Shown: one piece after another, positions 13,601 to 23,760 of the stretch | Position numbering within the stretch: the stretch's first letter is position 1 | How the letters are laid out: each line of letters starts with the position of its first letter | NCBI GenBank assembly: GCA_025617745.1 | Contig: CM046870.1 | Coordinates: 29,283,927-29,347,926, forward strand | DNA from: Heliocidaris erythrogramma | Taxonomy: Eukaryota > Echinodermata > Echinoidea > Camarodonta > Echinometridae | Reading direction: 5' to 3' | Length of the DNA stretch: 64,000 nt | The notes under the pieces: generated by a model | The model's input: the letters and a program-made list of their open reading frames with translations, nothing else | Databases searched by the model: none | Told to the model about the DNA's origin: nothing | Made by a program: the position numbers and the translations under genes

Positions 13601-16104
13601 ACGATAGAAAAGCTGATTTTTTTTTTAATCATCCCTTTTCTATCCACCTTTGATTTTTCCTCGACCGTTCTGCGCGTTTCCGTGGTAAAATGATAAAATA
13701 GTTTTCACTAAAATTGAAAGATGTATCCATATTTCTTTCACGGGGAAGGATGTCTGCAAGAAAGTCAATCTGTTATTGGTGTACGTTCGTCTTCCTCTAC
13801 AAAGAAATACGAAATGGATATATTAGAAGGAACAAAACAAATTTCAATCAAACCGCTCAGCTGATAAAAAAAAACCTTGTTTGACAAGGCTCATCCTACA
13901 TCCAGCAACAAGTGGAAGATATTTATTTCCTCTTGTAATCTGTCATCAAAAAGGACAGTTCCAAAATGTGGCCTCTGTAGAATTCGTGAAATGTAGGTTA
14001 ATCTGATAAATGCCATGGAAAGTGCTTCTGTGGTCTAGAAATCATCCTGTCAAACAGTCAGCATTTTAGAGTGCCATAATCGCTACATATTGAAAAAGGA
14101 AATAGGTCATTAGGAGGTCAACCATGCCATGCTGACCTGATGAATAGAATACACAAGAAAATTATCATTTTTCATTAAACTACACTGCAAGGACACAGCC
14201 AATAGTATTCAGTACCTTGATAGATAACATTTCTAATTTCTAACAATTCAATAATTTGAAACTTTTTTCATGTGCACTGTAAAATATTTTTATACAATGC
14301 AACACCTTATTGTACATATACCTACAAATTTTCATATGGACGCATTGTCTAAATTCTAAACATTTTCTGATTTTTCATCATGATATTCATGTAGTATATC
14401 TGTATAACTATATTATACCTTTTCTGTTTCTATTTATTGTTTGTCTAAAATATGATATGATATTTTAACAATTTTATCAATTTGTCCGAAGTCCAAGCCA
14501 AAATGTATATTTGATTCATTTGCATCATTTTTGTCTTTAACTCGCACATCTTAATACAACAATAACACAGTCGGACGACCAATATGGACAACTACAATGA
14601 AACTTATCCTCTGGACAGCAACGCCTGCGACAATGACCCTCCCGTAAAGTTACCCAAGGGCTACAAAGGTTCATACATTTGGTTATAATGTAGAAAAAGT
14701 AGTTATCTAACCTAGATATGAAATGGGCACTACTCAGATACAATATTTTAATCGCTGATGCTAGTCAATCGACAATCAATAATATTCTTTCTGTTCTATT
14801 TTCGTACATATTAAGACATACATAATGCTACTCCGTCCCGTAATAAGCAATAATTACATCACAAGATTGTTGGAGCGGTTTACTAAACCAAACACCTTAT
14901 CTAAAGTCAATTTCGAATTGAATAATCCATGCTGAATGAATCGCACGTTAACAAATGAGATGCTAGTGGGACATAATTATATGTTATTAAGATGTATGGT
15001 TTCATTATGTAGACATTCACCGTGTAGTTCAGTCGAAATGACTGTTGTGTCCATTGATATAAAGATGTTACCATATACATGATATAAACTACGTGTACAA
15101 AGTTTCATTTATTAATGATAGCATCCAATCGCTAATATTCTCTACGGTATTTTTGGTATCACTTCAAGTGTGAAAAATTATGAATACACTATTAGCCTGG
15201 GTTGTATGGTTAAACAGTCATTTATTGCCGAATTGTCCTTAGCATGTACGAAACAAAATATTGTTGGCGTTGCTGCGTAGCACCGAGCTCTCAGAGGTAT
15301 ATCATCCCAATGGGAAAGGGCAACCTGCTATCATAGGAGGTGATCATGATAAAAGCGCGATGAAACTATCATCGCCCCGGTCCCCTTCCACCACGCGTGT
15401 ATACACTCCACGAGATACAAACTCAGATAGCAACCCGCCACTTTTCGCAACAATTTTCCCCCTTCTGACAGTTTACTTGGAGTAAACTTGAAAGACAGTC
15501 CGCACTTCTTGATTCAAGATGATAGTCAACACTGCGGCCGTGTACTCGCTACTTCCGCTGCTTGCCAGCCAAACATCACATATGACGTAGACTTTCAATT
15601 TGTCCTACAAGTGGTGGCGATACACTGAACCCATTCAGGGCAGAGATATTTAAAAAGGCTAAAATGATCAGCTTTCTTCAAATGGATATTACTTTTTCCG
15701 CTTTTTTCCAATGATAAAGGTTGTACTTGAATGATAAAGATTGTAAAAAAAAGATAGAAATATGTCATGCATAAAGTATGACTGTTGTATAGTCAGACAG
15801 TTATTTTGAGCTTTTTAAAAAGTTTTGCCAAATTAACGATTTTATTGGTTATATCCCCCGCTTTGAATATTCCTCCTATTAAAGTACATATTTGCATGCA
15901 ACATAAATTTCCATAGGCTGTTTAAAAATGTAATCTTTTATAGGCCTATGAATCTGACAGATGATTCTCTGTATCGTCTCAAATTCATTGGTTAATCAGT
16001 TACTATGGCGCCTGGAATTATAACGTTCGACGAGAACACTCTATTGTGAAAATAATAATTATATTATTAAAAATTACATCAATTGCATTTTTAAGAAATT
16101 GGTT
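10666..16104. other. Long AT-rich stretch without recognised genes
   Basis: I found no domain-bearing frame and no complete inverted-repeat element in these 5.4 kb. Small hairpins occur, for example catcctga...tcaggatg (about 11379-11406) and ccttgtttgacaagg (13873-13887). Overlapping frames on opposite strands at 11374-11685 (103 and 89 codons) cancel each other as evidence. A weak inverted match around 10800-10885 (taacctggtgg / cctaccaggtta) may be an old element. Confidence 0.4.
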
Positions 16105-16182
16105 TTGGGAGATGGTCTAGTGGCCCGCTCGCTGGTCGGTTAATATGACGACCCGGTTTCGATCCGGAGTCGCGTCTTTTTG
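16105..16182 (+). mobile_element. SINE head fragment with intact A and B boxes
   Basis: A perfect A box (tggtctagtgg, 16113-16123) and a B box (ggtttcgatcc, 16155-16165) are 31 bases apart, as in tRNA genes. No tRNA cloverleaf is evident and the following sequence does not match the usual body, so this is a head-only or diverged copy. It sits about 235 bp outside the composite transposon that starts at 16418. Confidence 0.6.
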
Positions 16183-16625
16183 GATGGGGAGGTTATAAGT
16201 CGATCCCCAGACATAAATAATGCAATCATATTTAATAAATACAGGCCTGTAAAATACATACACGTCATATGATTGATTCGTAGATTATGTATTCTTATCG
16301 AACTATTTTCTCTATCTAAAATTGACATACATATTGGAAACCTGATTTCTTTACATTTTTGTTATTGTATGTTGTCATTTGTTAAATGGATTGTATTCAT
16401 TTAAGACAACTGTCATTGGCTTTTGCTAAACAGTCGGGTAACGTCGCGTCGCGTTGGTAGAAATTTTCGAACATTTTTCAGGAAGGTGTCTTCAAGGGGA
16501 CAAATTGAAAAAGAGTCCATCTCAGTATGATTTTTCCCGTTTAGCAAAAGCCCAACATGACAGGCCGTCTTGGTTAGATATATCAAGTAAATCAATGGTC
16601 AAGAAAGTCTTGGCCTATTTTATTC

Positions 16626-16664
16626 ATATATATATGTATGCGTGTGTGTGTGTGTGTGTGTATT
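16626..16664 (+). repeat. AT/TG microsatellite
   Basis: A short atatatat stretch followed by about nine TG units lies inside the composite transposon. Confidence 0.85.
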
Positions 16665-17164
16665 TATACACACCAGATGGTGGGATTCACCATGTGTGAC
16701 GATGTCAAGAGGATATTCCCTACATTGGTAATCTTAACTTTCAGACATTCATAACTTTCTTTTTTGTTTGACTTGTTTTTAAACTCGTACCATTCTGCTT
16801 CTCTGATTTTCATGCTTCAACTCAGTTGCTTCAATTGTTTCCCCTGTAAGATTTGTGGCAGTGACAACTCCAACATTTACTTCAATATTGAACTTATTCT
16901 GCAGTCCATGAAGTAGCCGAGTCGAGTCCAGTCGATGTACAATATGTGTATTAGGAAGTTACCAAAACTAGTTACTGCCATACTTGTCTCTCTTGCCTGT
17001 GTGCCACAAGCTGCTTATGTATCTTCATATTTTATCCTGAGGTATTTAACAAGAGTTATAATGTTAAACAATTATAGACAAAAAGAAAACTTTCTTTGTA
17101 TTCTTTTTCTTGTTTTGTATTTTGTTTTGTTGAATGATGAGCGTCCAATCTGTGTGCGGATGTA

Positions 17165-19060
17165 GCTCTATTTCTAAATCTTTATCCTTCTATCATATCT
17201 TTGTCTTTTCTCATCTGATTTTGCTTGCTTTATATTAACTATGATAATTTTTTAGTACAAATCCCCCCCCCCCCCGAAAAAAAGCCTTTTCTCCTTCATT
17301 TCATTTCTTTAAATTTTATTTGTTTTATCCAGTAGAGCTAAGTGATATACATAGAAATTCTACACAGGATTTTGGAACTCTGTCTCAAACATTAATTATG
17401 ATGATTTCTGCAATTTTTTTTTATCCTATAATTTTTTTCTTTCCACCTTTCCTTTCATTATGTTATTCTTTGATCCCTTGTATCATCTTGTCTTCCCTCT
17501 TTCCCAATGATACTTTTTTTTTTTTGCTTTCCATCTTTACTTTCGTTATGTTATTCTGTGATTCCTTTAATCTGTTCTTCCATCTTTTATGTTACTCTTT
17601 ATATTCATCCATCTATCATTCCTTAGTCTATCTTTCGTAGTGTTATTCTTTTTTGTCCCCGCCGAACGAAGTTCGCGAGGGGACTATGAAACGAACTCCG
17701 TTCGTGTGTGCGTGTGTGTGTCCGTCCGTCCCTCCGTCCGTCCGTCCGTCCGTCCGTGTGTGCTCAAAAAGTTAGAAAATGCTACTTCTCCGTCATTTCT
17801 TGGCCGATTTTGATTCTGGTTGTTTTATCTGATAGGGCTGAGTGGGGGCTTCCAAACTTCTACACAAAGTCATGAAATTCATCAATTATGCAAATTTATG
17901 CAAATTTATTCAAAATCGACCAAAAATGCTACTTCTCCTCTATTTCACACCGTATTTTGAATCTGTTTTATCTGATAGGGCTGGGTAGGGGCTGTCAAAC
18001 CTCTACACAGAATTTTGAAATTCATTAATTATGCAAATTTATTGTAATTTATTCAAAATCAATAGAAAATGCATTTATAATCATAAAACATTAATTTGAT
18101 AATTCATTTCTCACATTTATCTTCAAGGTTCTATCAGAAATTACATAAATTAGCAGCCATTCCAGAGATCTACACTTCTGACGGGGCCGGGGACATATAT
18201 TACGCATATATTACGCATCGCGTAATTACTAATTCAGTTATTTTTAATCCTTTTATTAATTTTTCTTTCCACCTTTCCTTTCATTACGTTATTATTTTAT
18301 TGCTTTTATCATTTTGTTTTCCATCTTTCATAATGTTACTGTTTATATTTATTCTTTTTATCCTCTTTTTTTATTGCTTTCCATCTTCACTTTGTTATTC
18401 TTTGTTCCCTTTTATCATCTTCTCTTCCACCTTTCTTCATGTTTATATTTATCTTTTTATCATTTTTCTGTCTATCTCTCGCTTTGTCATTTCTTGCTTT
18501 TATCCTTCTATCAATTATCTTTCCATTCTTCCTCTCGTTATGATATTCTTTGTTTCCTGTTATCATTTTCTCCCCCACCTTCCTCACGTTAATCTTTATC
18601 CTTCTATCATTTCTCTCTCTGTCTTTCTTTATATAAGTTAAACTTTTTTTATCCTATCATTTCTCTCTCTATCTTTCATATTATTCTTTTTAAAATCATT
18701 TTCTGCTTCCCATCTTTACTTACTTTCCTTAAAACATTCTTTGCTTTTATCCTATCATTTTGTTTTCCTTTCATCTTTTCTTTCGTTATGTTATTCCTTT
18801 ATTCAAGTTATCATCTTCTCTTCTATCTTTCCTTATGTTACTCTTAATATCTTTATCCTTCTATCATTTATGTCTCTATCTTTCTTTATGTTATTCTTTG
18901 TTTTTATCCACTTATTTTTACTTTCCAACTTTCCTTTTGTTGTATTCTTTGTTTCCTTTCATATTTTCTTCCATCCCTCCTACCCTTCTATTCTCTCTTT
19001 ATAGTTCATGTTTTTCTTTGCATTATCCTTCCATTGTTTTCTTTATTCCCTTGTTTGTCG
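17165..19060 (+). repeat. Pyrimidine-rich degenerate minisatellite
   Basis: Almost all bases are T or C on the + strand, apart from the nested element at 17655-18194. Degenerate units recur at roughly 45-60 base spacing and read approximately tttccatctttcnttatgttattctttg followed by ttttatcat. Near-identical units lie on both sides of the nested element (for example tttccacctttcctttcatta at about 17440 and 18268), so that element inserted into an existing array. Frames of up to 181 codons here encode only F, L, S, I and Y runs and are compositional artefacts. The tract is also a candidate for triplex (H-DNA) structure. Confidence 0.75.
17655..18194. mobile_element. Nested repeat with GTCCCCGCC ends and CCGT array
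   Basis: The left end gtccccgcc and the right end ggccggggac are inverted relative to each other. A palindrome cgaacgaagttcg (17663-17675) lies just inside the left end, then a TG stretch and a (CCGT)n run (about 17720-17756). Two imperfect direct repeats of about 145 bp follow (roughly 17775-17920 and 17925-18060), each with gctacttctc, ttttatctgatagggctg and ttatgcaaattta. The interior encodes nothing. The terminal inverted match and position inside the pyrimidine array support a mobile origin. Superfamily unknown. Confidence 0.6.
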
Positions 19061-19197
19061 TTTTTAGTCTGAAAACGGGAAAAATCATACTCAAATGGAC
19101 TCTTTTTCAATTTGTCCCCTTGAAGACACCTTCCTGAAAAATGTTCGAAAATTTCTACCAACGCGACGCGACGTTACCCGACTGTTTAGCAAAAGCC

Positions 19198-19414
19198 CTG
19201 TCATTTCATGATAAAGCTTTTTGGTGTACGGTTCATAGGCACATAAAATTTGGTCTTCCTCTTGAAATACCGAGGTATCTTTACTTTTAAGCTGCCACAT
19301 TTCAGCTAGAAAAGGCTTGTCTAAACCTTTGATAAACGTTTGATTAGAAAAAGCAATCCATTTACTTGAAAAACTTTTTACAATCTGAATTCTAATCCTA
19401 GATTTGGGGTTCAT
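19198..19414 (-). CDS. Unrecognised short frame next to the transposon
   Basis: Reading leftward from an ATG at 19412-19414, about 72 codons of balanced, non-repetitive composition run up to the target-site duplication of the composite transposon. The annotated frame then continues into the transposon arm. If the transposon and one duplication copy are disregarded, the same frame continues into the left flank for about a dozen codons to a stop near 16377. No domain is recognised. An AG that could act as a splice acceptor lies just upstream of the ATG. This is a candidate disrupted exon, but the length is not beyond chance. Confidence 0.25.
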
Positions 19415-20305
19415 CTTTCTAGGTGACGCTCAGTTATGAATTAAAGATATCCGAGGTGTAACACAAAATCAAATATAACGATACTGCAAAATGAGAAATG
19501 TATTGACGTTAGGGTATAAAAGACAGCGATCTGGAAAGGATCAATAGACTTTCCGAGTCGGAGATGGATGTTGTTCATTTGCCAGGAACAATCGACCTTC
19601 AGCAGTGAAAGAAATGCCAGCTATATTTTTAAGGCTATTTCTGGTCAGGAGGAAAATATGAGTCTGCTTCATGCAAGATGCATTTTGAGCAACTCCCGAA
19701 CCAAAATCCTTCGAGTAAAACCCATGATTATTTCTTTGTGAATGGCTTCAGTTCCAGTTTCAGTTACAGCTTATTTCATGTTTCATATCACTTGAATTGA
19801 ACATAAACAGTGATCAGTGCATTATTACAACTATAGGAATACATCTTAAATGCTTTAACAAAAGGAAAACATGCAAGTGGTCGTACAGAGACACCGATCA
19901 ATTTTCCATCACTTTAAAGTTGAGATAAGACATTTGGCGTGAAATCTAGTAAAACGCTAGTATTCCCTTAAGAATAAAAAAAGTCTTTAAGATTATTACG
20001 TATACATGAGAAGAAAGAATGAGAAAAAAGAATGAGAAAAGAATTAAAGTAAAAGGGAGAAGTCGAGTGTGCAGTGCATGATTTATCGAGTTGATGTTTC
20101 CAAAATTGTTCTATGTAATGAGACTAACAAAACTTCTGAGAAGATATCATTCTAAACTTCACGATATGCATATAGGTTTTATAATTCACACATTTACATA
20201 ATTCCAACTTGAAACAATTATATAACCATATATTTGCTTTTGGTAATTTCATGGAAATATTTTGTTTTATTTGTCAATTTACTTGATTAAAATGAAACAT
20301 TGACT
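19415..20305. other. Unclassified DNA
   Basis: No convincing frame, tandem repeat or element end. A short purine-rich stretch occurs near 20008-20060. Confidence 0.4.
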
Positions 20306-20583
20306 TTACACTATGAACATGACGGACAGAGAGAGTTGACAAAATGAACACCTCATTCTAACCTTCACAATTGTTCTGGAAGTCAAAAGAAACCCCCCTC
20401 ACTGCTATTCTGGAAAAATAAGTATAGCCTAACAGATGAATATGCATGTGACACCTCTTCTACTTATTTTTTACATGGTAGCAACGAAGGGATGTTCTTT
20501 TGACTAGCAGAACCATTGTGAAGGGTAGACTGAGGGGTTGTTTATTTTGTCCACTCCCTTTGTCTGTCATGTTCATAGTGTTA
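20306..20583. mobile_element. 272 bp palindromic MITE with TTA TSD
   Basis: Inverted arms of about 85 bp start cactatgaacatgac (20309) and end with the complement (20580). They stay alignable through the caaaatgaacacc and ttcacaattgttct regions. The trinucleotide tta flanks both ends (20306-20308 and 20581-20583), consistent with the TWA duplications of PIF/Harbinger elements. No coding capacity. Confidence 0.8.
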
Positions 20584-20605
20584 TTAGACAACCTTTTAAG
20601 AACCT

Positions 20606-21046
20606 TCAGGGATATGCAGTAATCTTAAATTTCGGCGGAACAGATGGAAATAGAAGAAATAACGAAGTAGAGATACCATGATTTATCATGTTCTGTTCTT
20701 TTTCATTACGTTTTTCACCAACAGATGATGGAAACTGAACTTGATCTTCTTTAAAGTGCGTGATCCATCTCATTCGCAGGAGAGGGTGAGTAGCATTTCC
20801 ATTTTGTTTTTTAATTGTAGCTACAAGTAACTTTGATTTTAAGGCTTGATCTTTTTGCCAGGGTTGAAAGTTTCCTATGCCTACTGGTCGAGTCCACTTG
20901 AAGGAAAAACAAAACAGAACGTAGTAACAATTTAAACTAATTAGTGAAAAAAATGCCCTTCCGCTTTTGGGATTCTCAAAGGAACTAGACAGTTTGATGG
21001 AAATGATGAGGATGCGAATAACACATCTTGATGTATCAGCTAACAT
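20606..21046 (-). CDS. Unrecognised 146-codon open frame
   Basis: This is the longest frame in the window that is neither low-complexity nor made of a repeat. The middle part (about residues 50-120) has mixed charged and aromatic residues, including the stretch WTRPVGIGNFQPW and a K/E-rich segment. I recognise no domain, signal peptide or membrane segment. The stop lies about 25 bp from the MITE at 20309-20580. It could be an exon, an old transposon fragment or chance; 146 codons is only marginally unusual in 64 kb of AT-rich DNA. Confidence 0.2.
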   Translation of the reverse strand: MLADTSRCVIRILIISIKLSSSFENPKSGRAFFSLISLNCYYVLFCFSFKWTRPVGIGNFQPWQKDQALKSKLLVATIKKQNGNATHPLLRMRWITHFKEDQVQFPSSVGEKRNEKEQNMINHGISTSLFLLFPSVPPKFKITAYP

Positions 21047-22990
21047 ACAGATGATTTACATCTTATGATACGCTTTCTTTCAAACGTTGGCTAAAAGGTA
21101 AACTCGATTTGTGGTAAGAGAAATCCATTACCAGGGATATTGGCTAATTATTCTGAATTATTTCTCATTAAGTTTTTTGTTTTTAATATGAACGAACTTA
21201 CAAGAACTGCGGGAAAACTGAAAAAAATAACACATCTATTACAATATTATGTTACCATAATGTTCTGTTGTTTGGGGACTATACCTAATCAATTTCTTGT
21301 CCATCTATGTCATTCTTCAGCTATCACGCATATCTGTCCAAATTTTTTTGCGGCAGATATTATTTCTCCAAAATATTGGACATTCATTTTAATCTAGTTT
21401 ATATTGTGAGATCTTGATTTTAGAGGTTAGCCTATTAAAAAATATCAATAAACAAGACGTGAATTGAGTAGAGGCAGCCCTCCTTGACGCTGACCATGTT
21501 GACTGAATGCACGTTGTAGTTTTTTCTTAGATTTTATTCATCTTGTTTATAAGGGCGTATGCCGACACTACCTTACACTGGATACAACACCGGTTGTTGC
21601 CAGAACTCGAGACTCAATTTAACTCAATTTAACCTTGAACTTGAAATGCAGTGTCCCTCAGAGAATATGTTTTCCAACAAATACAATTTTAAGTAACCCT
21701 GTGATCACAAAACATTGTACCTGAGAGCCCACTTGTTGGAAGTAAGACGCGCGAGCGGGCATTTCCCCTTCGACCAGCCACTAGTCAAAACTTTCTAGCT
21801 CTGCAGCGTGCCTTCACACCGATCGATACACTAGCAAACATTCGGGATTGTATTTCGCTACGGGATGGAGCTTTCTCTTGCCTGCTCACAAAATGATGCC
21901 GGGCTGAAAGCTCATAAAAGGGAATTTTACCCGCAGCCCAGCCTTTTCAGGGTATTCAAATGATTCCATTAGTATAATCCAGGCATCCATCATCCCTTAT
22001 ATTCCAGATTCAATGCGCATTATTACATTTCTTAATAGGCAGCTGTTGCAGAGATAGATGGATTCCTACAAGAAATATAATTTTGGCAATCTCGCTGGTA
22101 ATAACTTTGATTCGCAATTCTCCTTATTGCGTCATTCACAATAACATTATCAACAGCATTCCATGCACATCACTTTTATGACCCTATCACATTCATCACT
22201 CTGCGATCTCGTGAAGGATAATTGAAATCCATTTCCACTTCACTTAAAATTATGACAGTCTCTTTCCTTTCTCCATTCCACTGATGCGACGAGATAATTT
22301 ACTGAGAGTGCGCAGAGAAAATTGAAATTACCTGAGTATAAATTTCGATTGTCTTTGGATGTAACCTAATTTGTACCTATTGTGGACGACCTAATTCATA
22401 ATAATTTCTCGATCTTTTCAAAAGACCTTGGAAAGATACTTCTAATCAGGCAGTGCAAATCCAAGAAACCTGAAGAGATTAGCTGGAGATATTTCTCATA
22501 GGCGAAATGATTCTTGATAGATATTTGGGATCTAACTAAGCTTGTAGCCACATGAAATAATAACATGTCACTTACGACCATGAAAATATCTAATTATATA
22601 TATTACGTTAAGGACTTTGGGCCTTTTCTTTTGGTTCGAATAGGCGCCTCCCCTGGCTCTTTCGGTCCCCAACTTTTGGTACCCACGGGCGGGGAATGGT
22701 TCTTAGAGGGTTGGGAGGCACTTTTTAAGAGCTGACGTGCCGTCAATATTTCATAAATTCATTTATAAACATTGAATTTCTAGAGGGAGTAATAATTCTG
22801 CCAACCCATGAAGCTGGTTTGTAGCTTCATGCCCAACCCATACCCTTTACATGTGAAGGGGAGGAACATCATTGGTGTATTGCTAAAGAACAGCGTGACG
22901 TGTATACTCCAAGGCCAAATCCGCATGTATGGCTTCAATGTATACGACGCAACACACGTGTTATTTGTTCGCACATGTACAGGTACTATG
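21047..22990. other. Unclassified DNA, slightly GC-richer toward the right
   Basis: No gene or complete element was recognised. A small hairpin with stem catgaagct / agcttcatg lies at about 22807-22832. The GC content rises locally near 21730-21960 and 22620-22740. Confidence 0.4.
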
Positions 22991-22997
22991 TTTCACG

Positions 22998-23065
22998 CAT
23001 AGAGTTACATCACTTGAAGCTTCATGGTTACATACACACAGTTTAGTGTGTATGTAACTCTATGG
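22998..23065. other. Two mutually exclusive hairpins
   Basis: A perfect 13 bp stem (gttacatacacac 23027-23039 with gtgtgtatgtaac 23046-23058) encloses a 6 base loop. An alternative stem pairs catagagttacat (22999-23011) with atgtaactctatg (23052-23064). Both use the same right arm, so only one can form at a time. It may be the remnant of a very small inverted-repeat element. Confidence 0.6.
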
Positions 23066-23081
23066 TTTCACGGCGGTCGCC

Positions 23082-23102
23082 GGGGGGGGGGGGGGGGGGG
23101 GG
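23082..23102 (+). repeat. 21-base G run
   Basis: An uninterrupted poly-G run separates the double hairpin from the long inverted-repeat element that starts at 23123. Confidence 0.9.
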
Positions 23103-23122
23103 AATGTCTCATTGACGCCGGT

Positions 23123-23760
23123 AAGGTACATCATCCACGTGAAAAATAGCCTTTTGACAAGGCCTCGTGACTTGGCTATTTTCCTCGTCATGCTGTGCCT
23201 GAGATGAGACTAGCCGGCGACGAAAAGAATCAACACGGCCCGGGTGAACGCGCGATCGAGCGACTTTAGTCGTGAGGCCTTTTGGAACCTGGGTTTCCAT
23301 CGTCCGATATGAATTATTCACGAGTTGACATTCGTATGCTAACACGTCTACACCGAGGATTATCGACCAATCACAACGGTATCTGCGGGGCTTGCTTTCC
23401 ATGTGATTCGTTCATGATTGATGAAGCTTGCACGGGCCGCGGCGCCGGGTGCCGAGCGAGCTAGCTCGAGATGAAGGCGAATTTGCATACCAAATTTATG
23501 CTGACGTCATGCGAAGCTACGTTCGCTGACTGGCTCCTACCTATAAGGTAGCAGATCCTCGCTAGGAACAAAGGATAGCATAAGAAATACAGGCCAGGTT
23601 CCAAAAGGCCCTCGCGACTCACGTCGCTCGATCGCGCATTCACCGGGCTGGGCGGCTAGTTTTGTTATGCAGCCACTACTAGCTTACTTGCCGAGAAAAA
23701 TAGCCAAGTCACGAGGGCCTTGTCAAAAGGCTACGTGGAAACGGATAAAAAGTGTACCTT
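23123..23760. mobile_element. 638 bp long-TIR (foldback-like) element
   Basis: The ends aaggtaca (23123) and tgtacctt (23760) open inverted arms of about 160-175 bp. The arms share gccttttgacaaggcc, gtgacttggctatttt, a cgcgatcgagcgac block and ccttttggaacctgg. The arms are imperfect, indicating some age. The roughly 300 bp centre is GC-richer than its surroundings and contains a palindromic tgacgtca (23502-23509). No coding capacity and no clear target-site duplication. Confidence 0.75.

Larger units (their letters stand above)
16410..19205. mobile_element. Composite inverted-repeat transposon with 8 bp TSD
   Basis: The direct repeat ctgtcatt flanks the element exactly (16410-16417 and 19198-19205). 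The ends are inverted copies beginning ggcttttgctaaacagtcgg (16418) and ending in its complement (19197). The inverted arms are about 125-130 bp and almost identical (16418-16540 versus 19070-19197), so the insertion or its last arm homogenisation is recent. The left arm ends in its own inverted copy of the terminus (gtttagcaaaagcc, 16539-16552), so it resembles a complete 135 bp mini-element. The 2780 bp unit has no transposase frame and carries a TG microsatellite, a pyrimidine-rich minisatellite and a nested repeat. An 8 bp duplication fits hAT, P or Merlin-like enzymes, but the terminus is not typical of any of them and the family is unassigned. Confidence 0.85.

Noticed and set aside
18096-18641. 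181-codon frame, the longest in the window
   Set aside because: It lies in the pyrimidine minisatellite and encodes almost only F, L, I, S and Y. Adjacent frames are equally open, so it is compositional.
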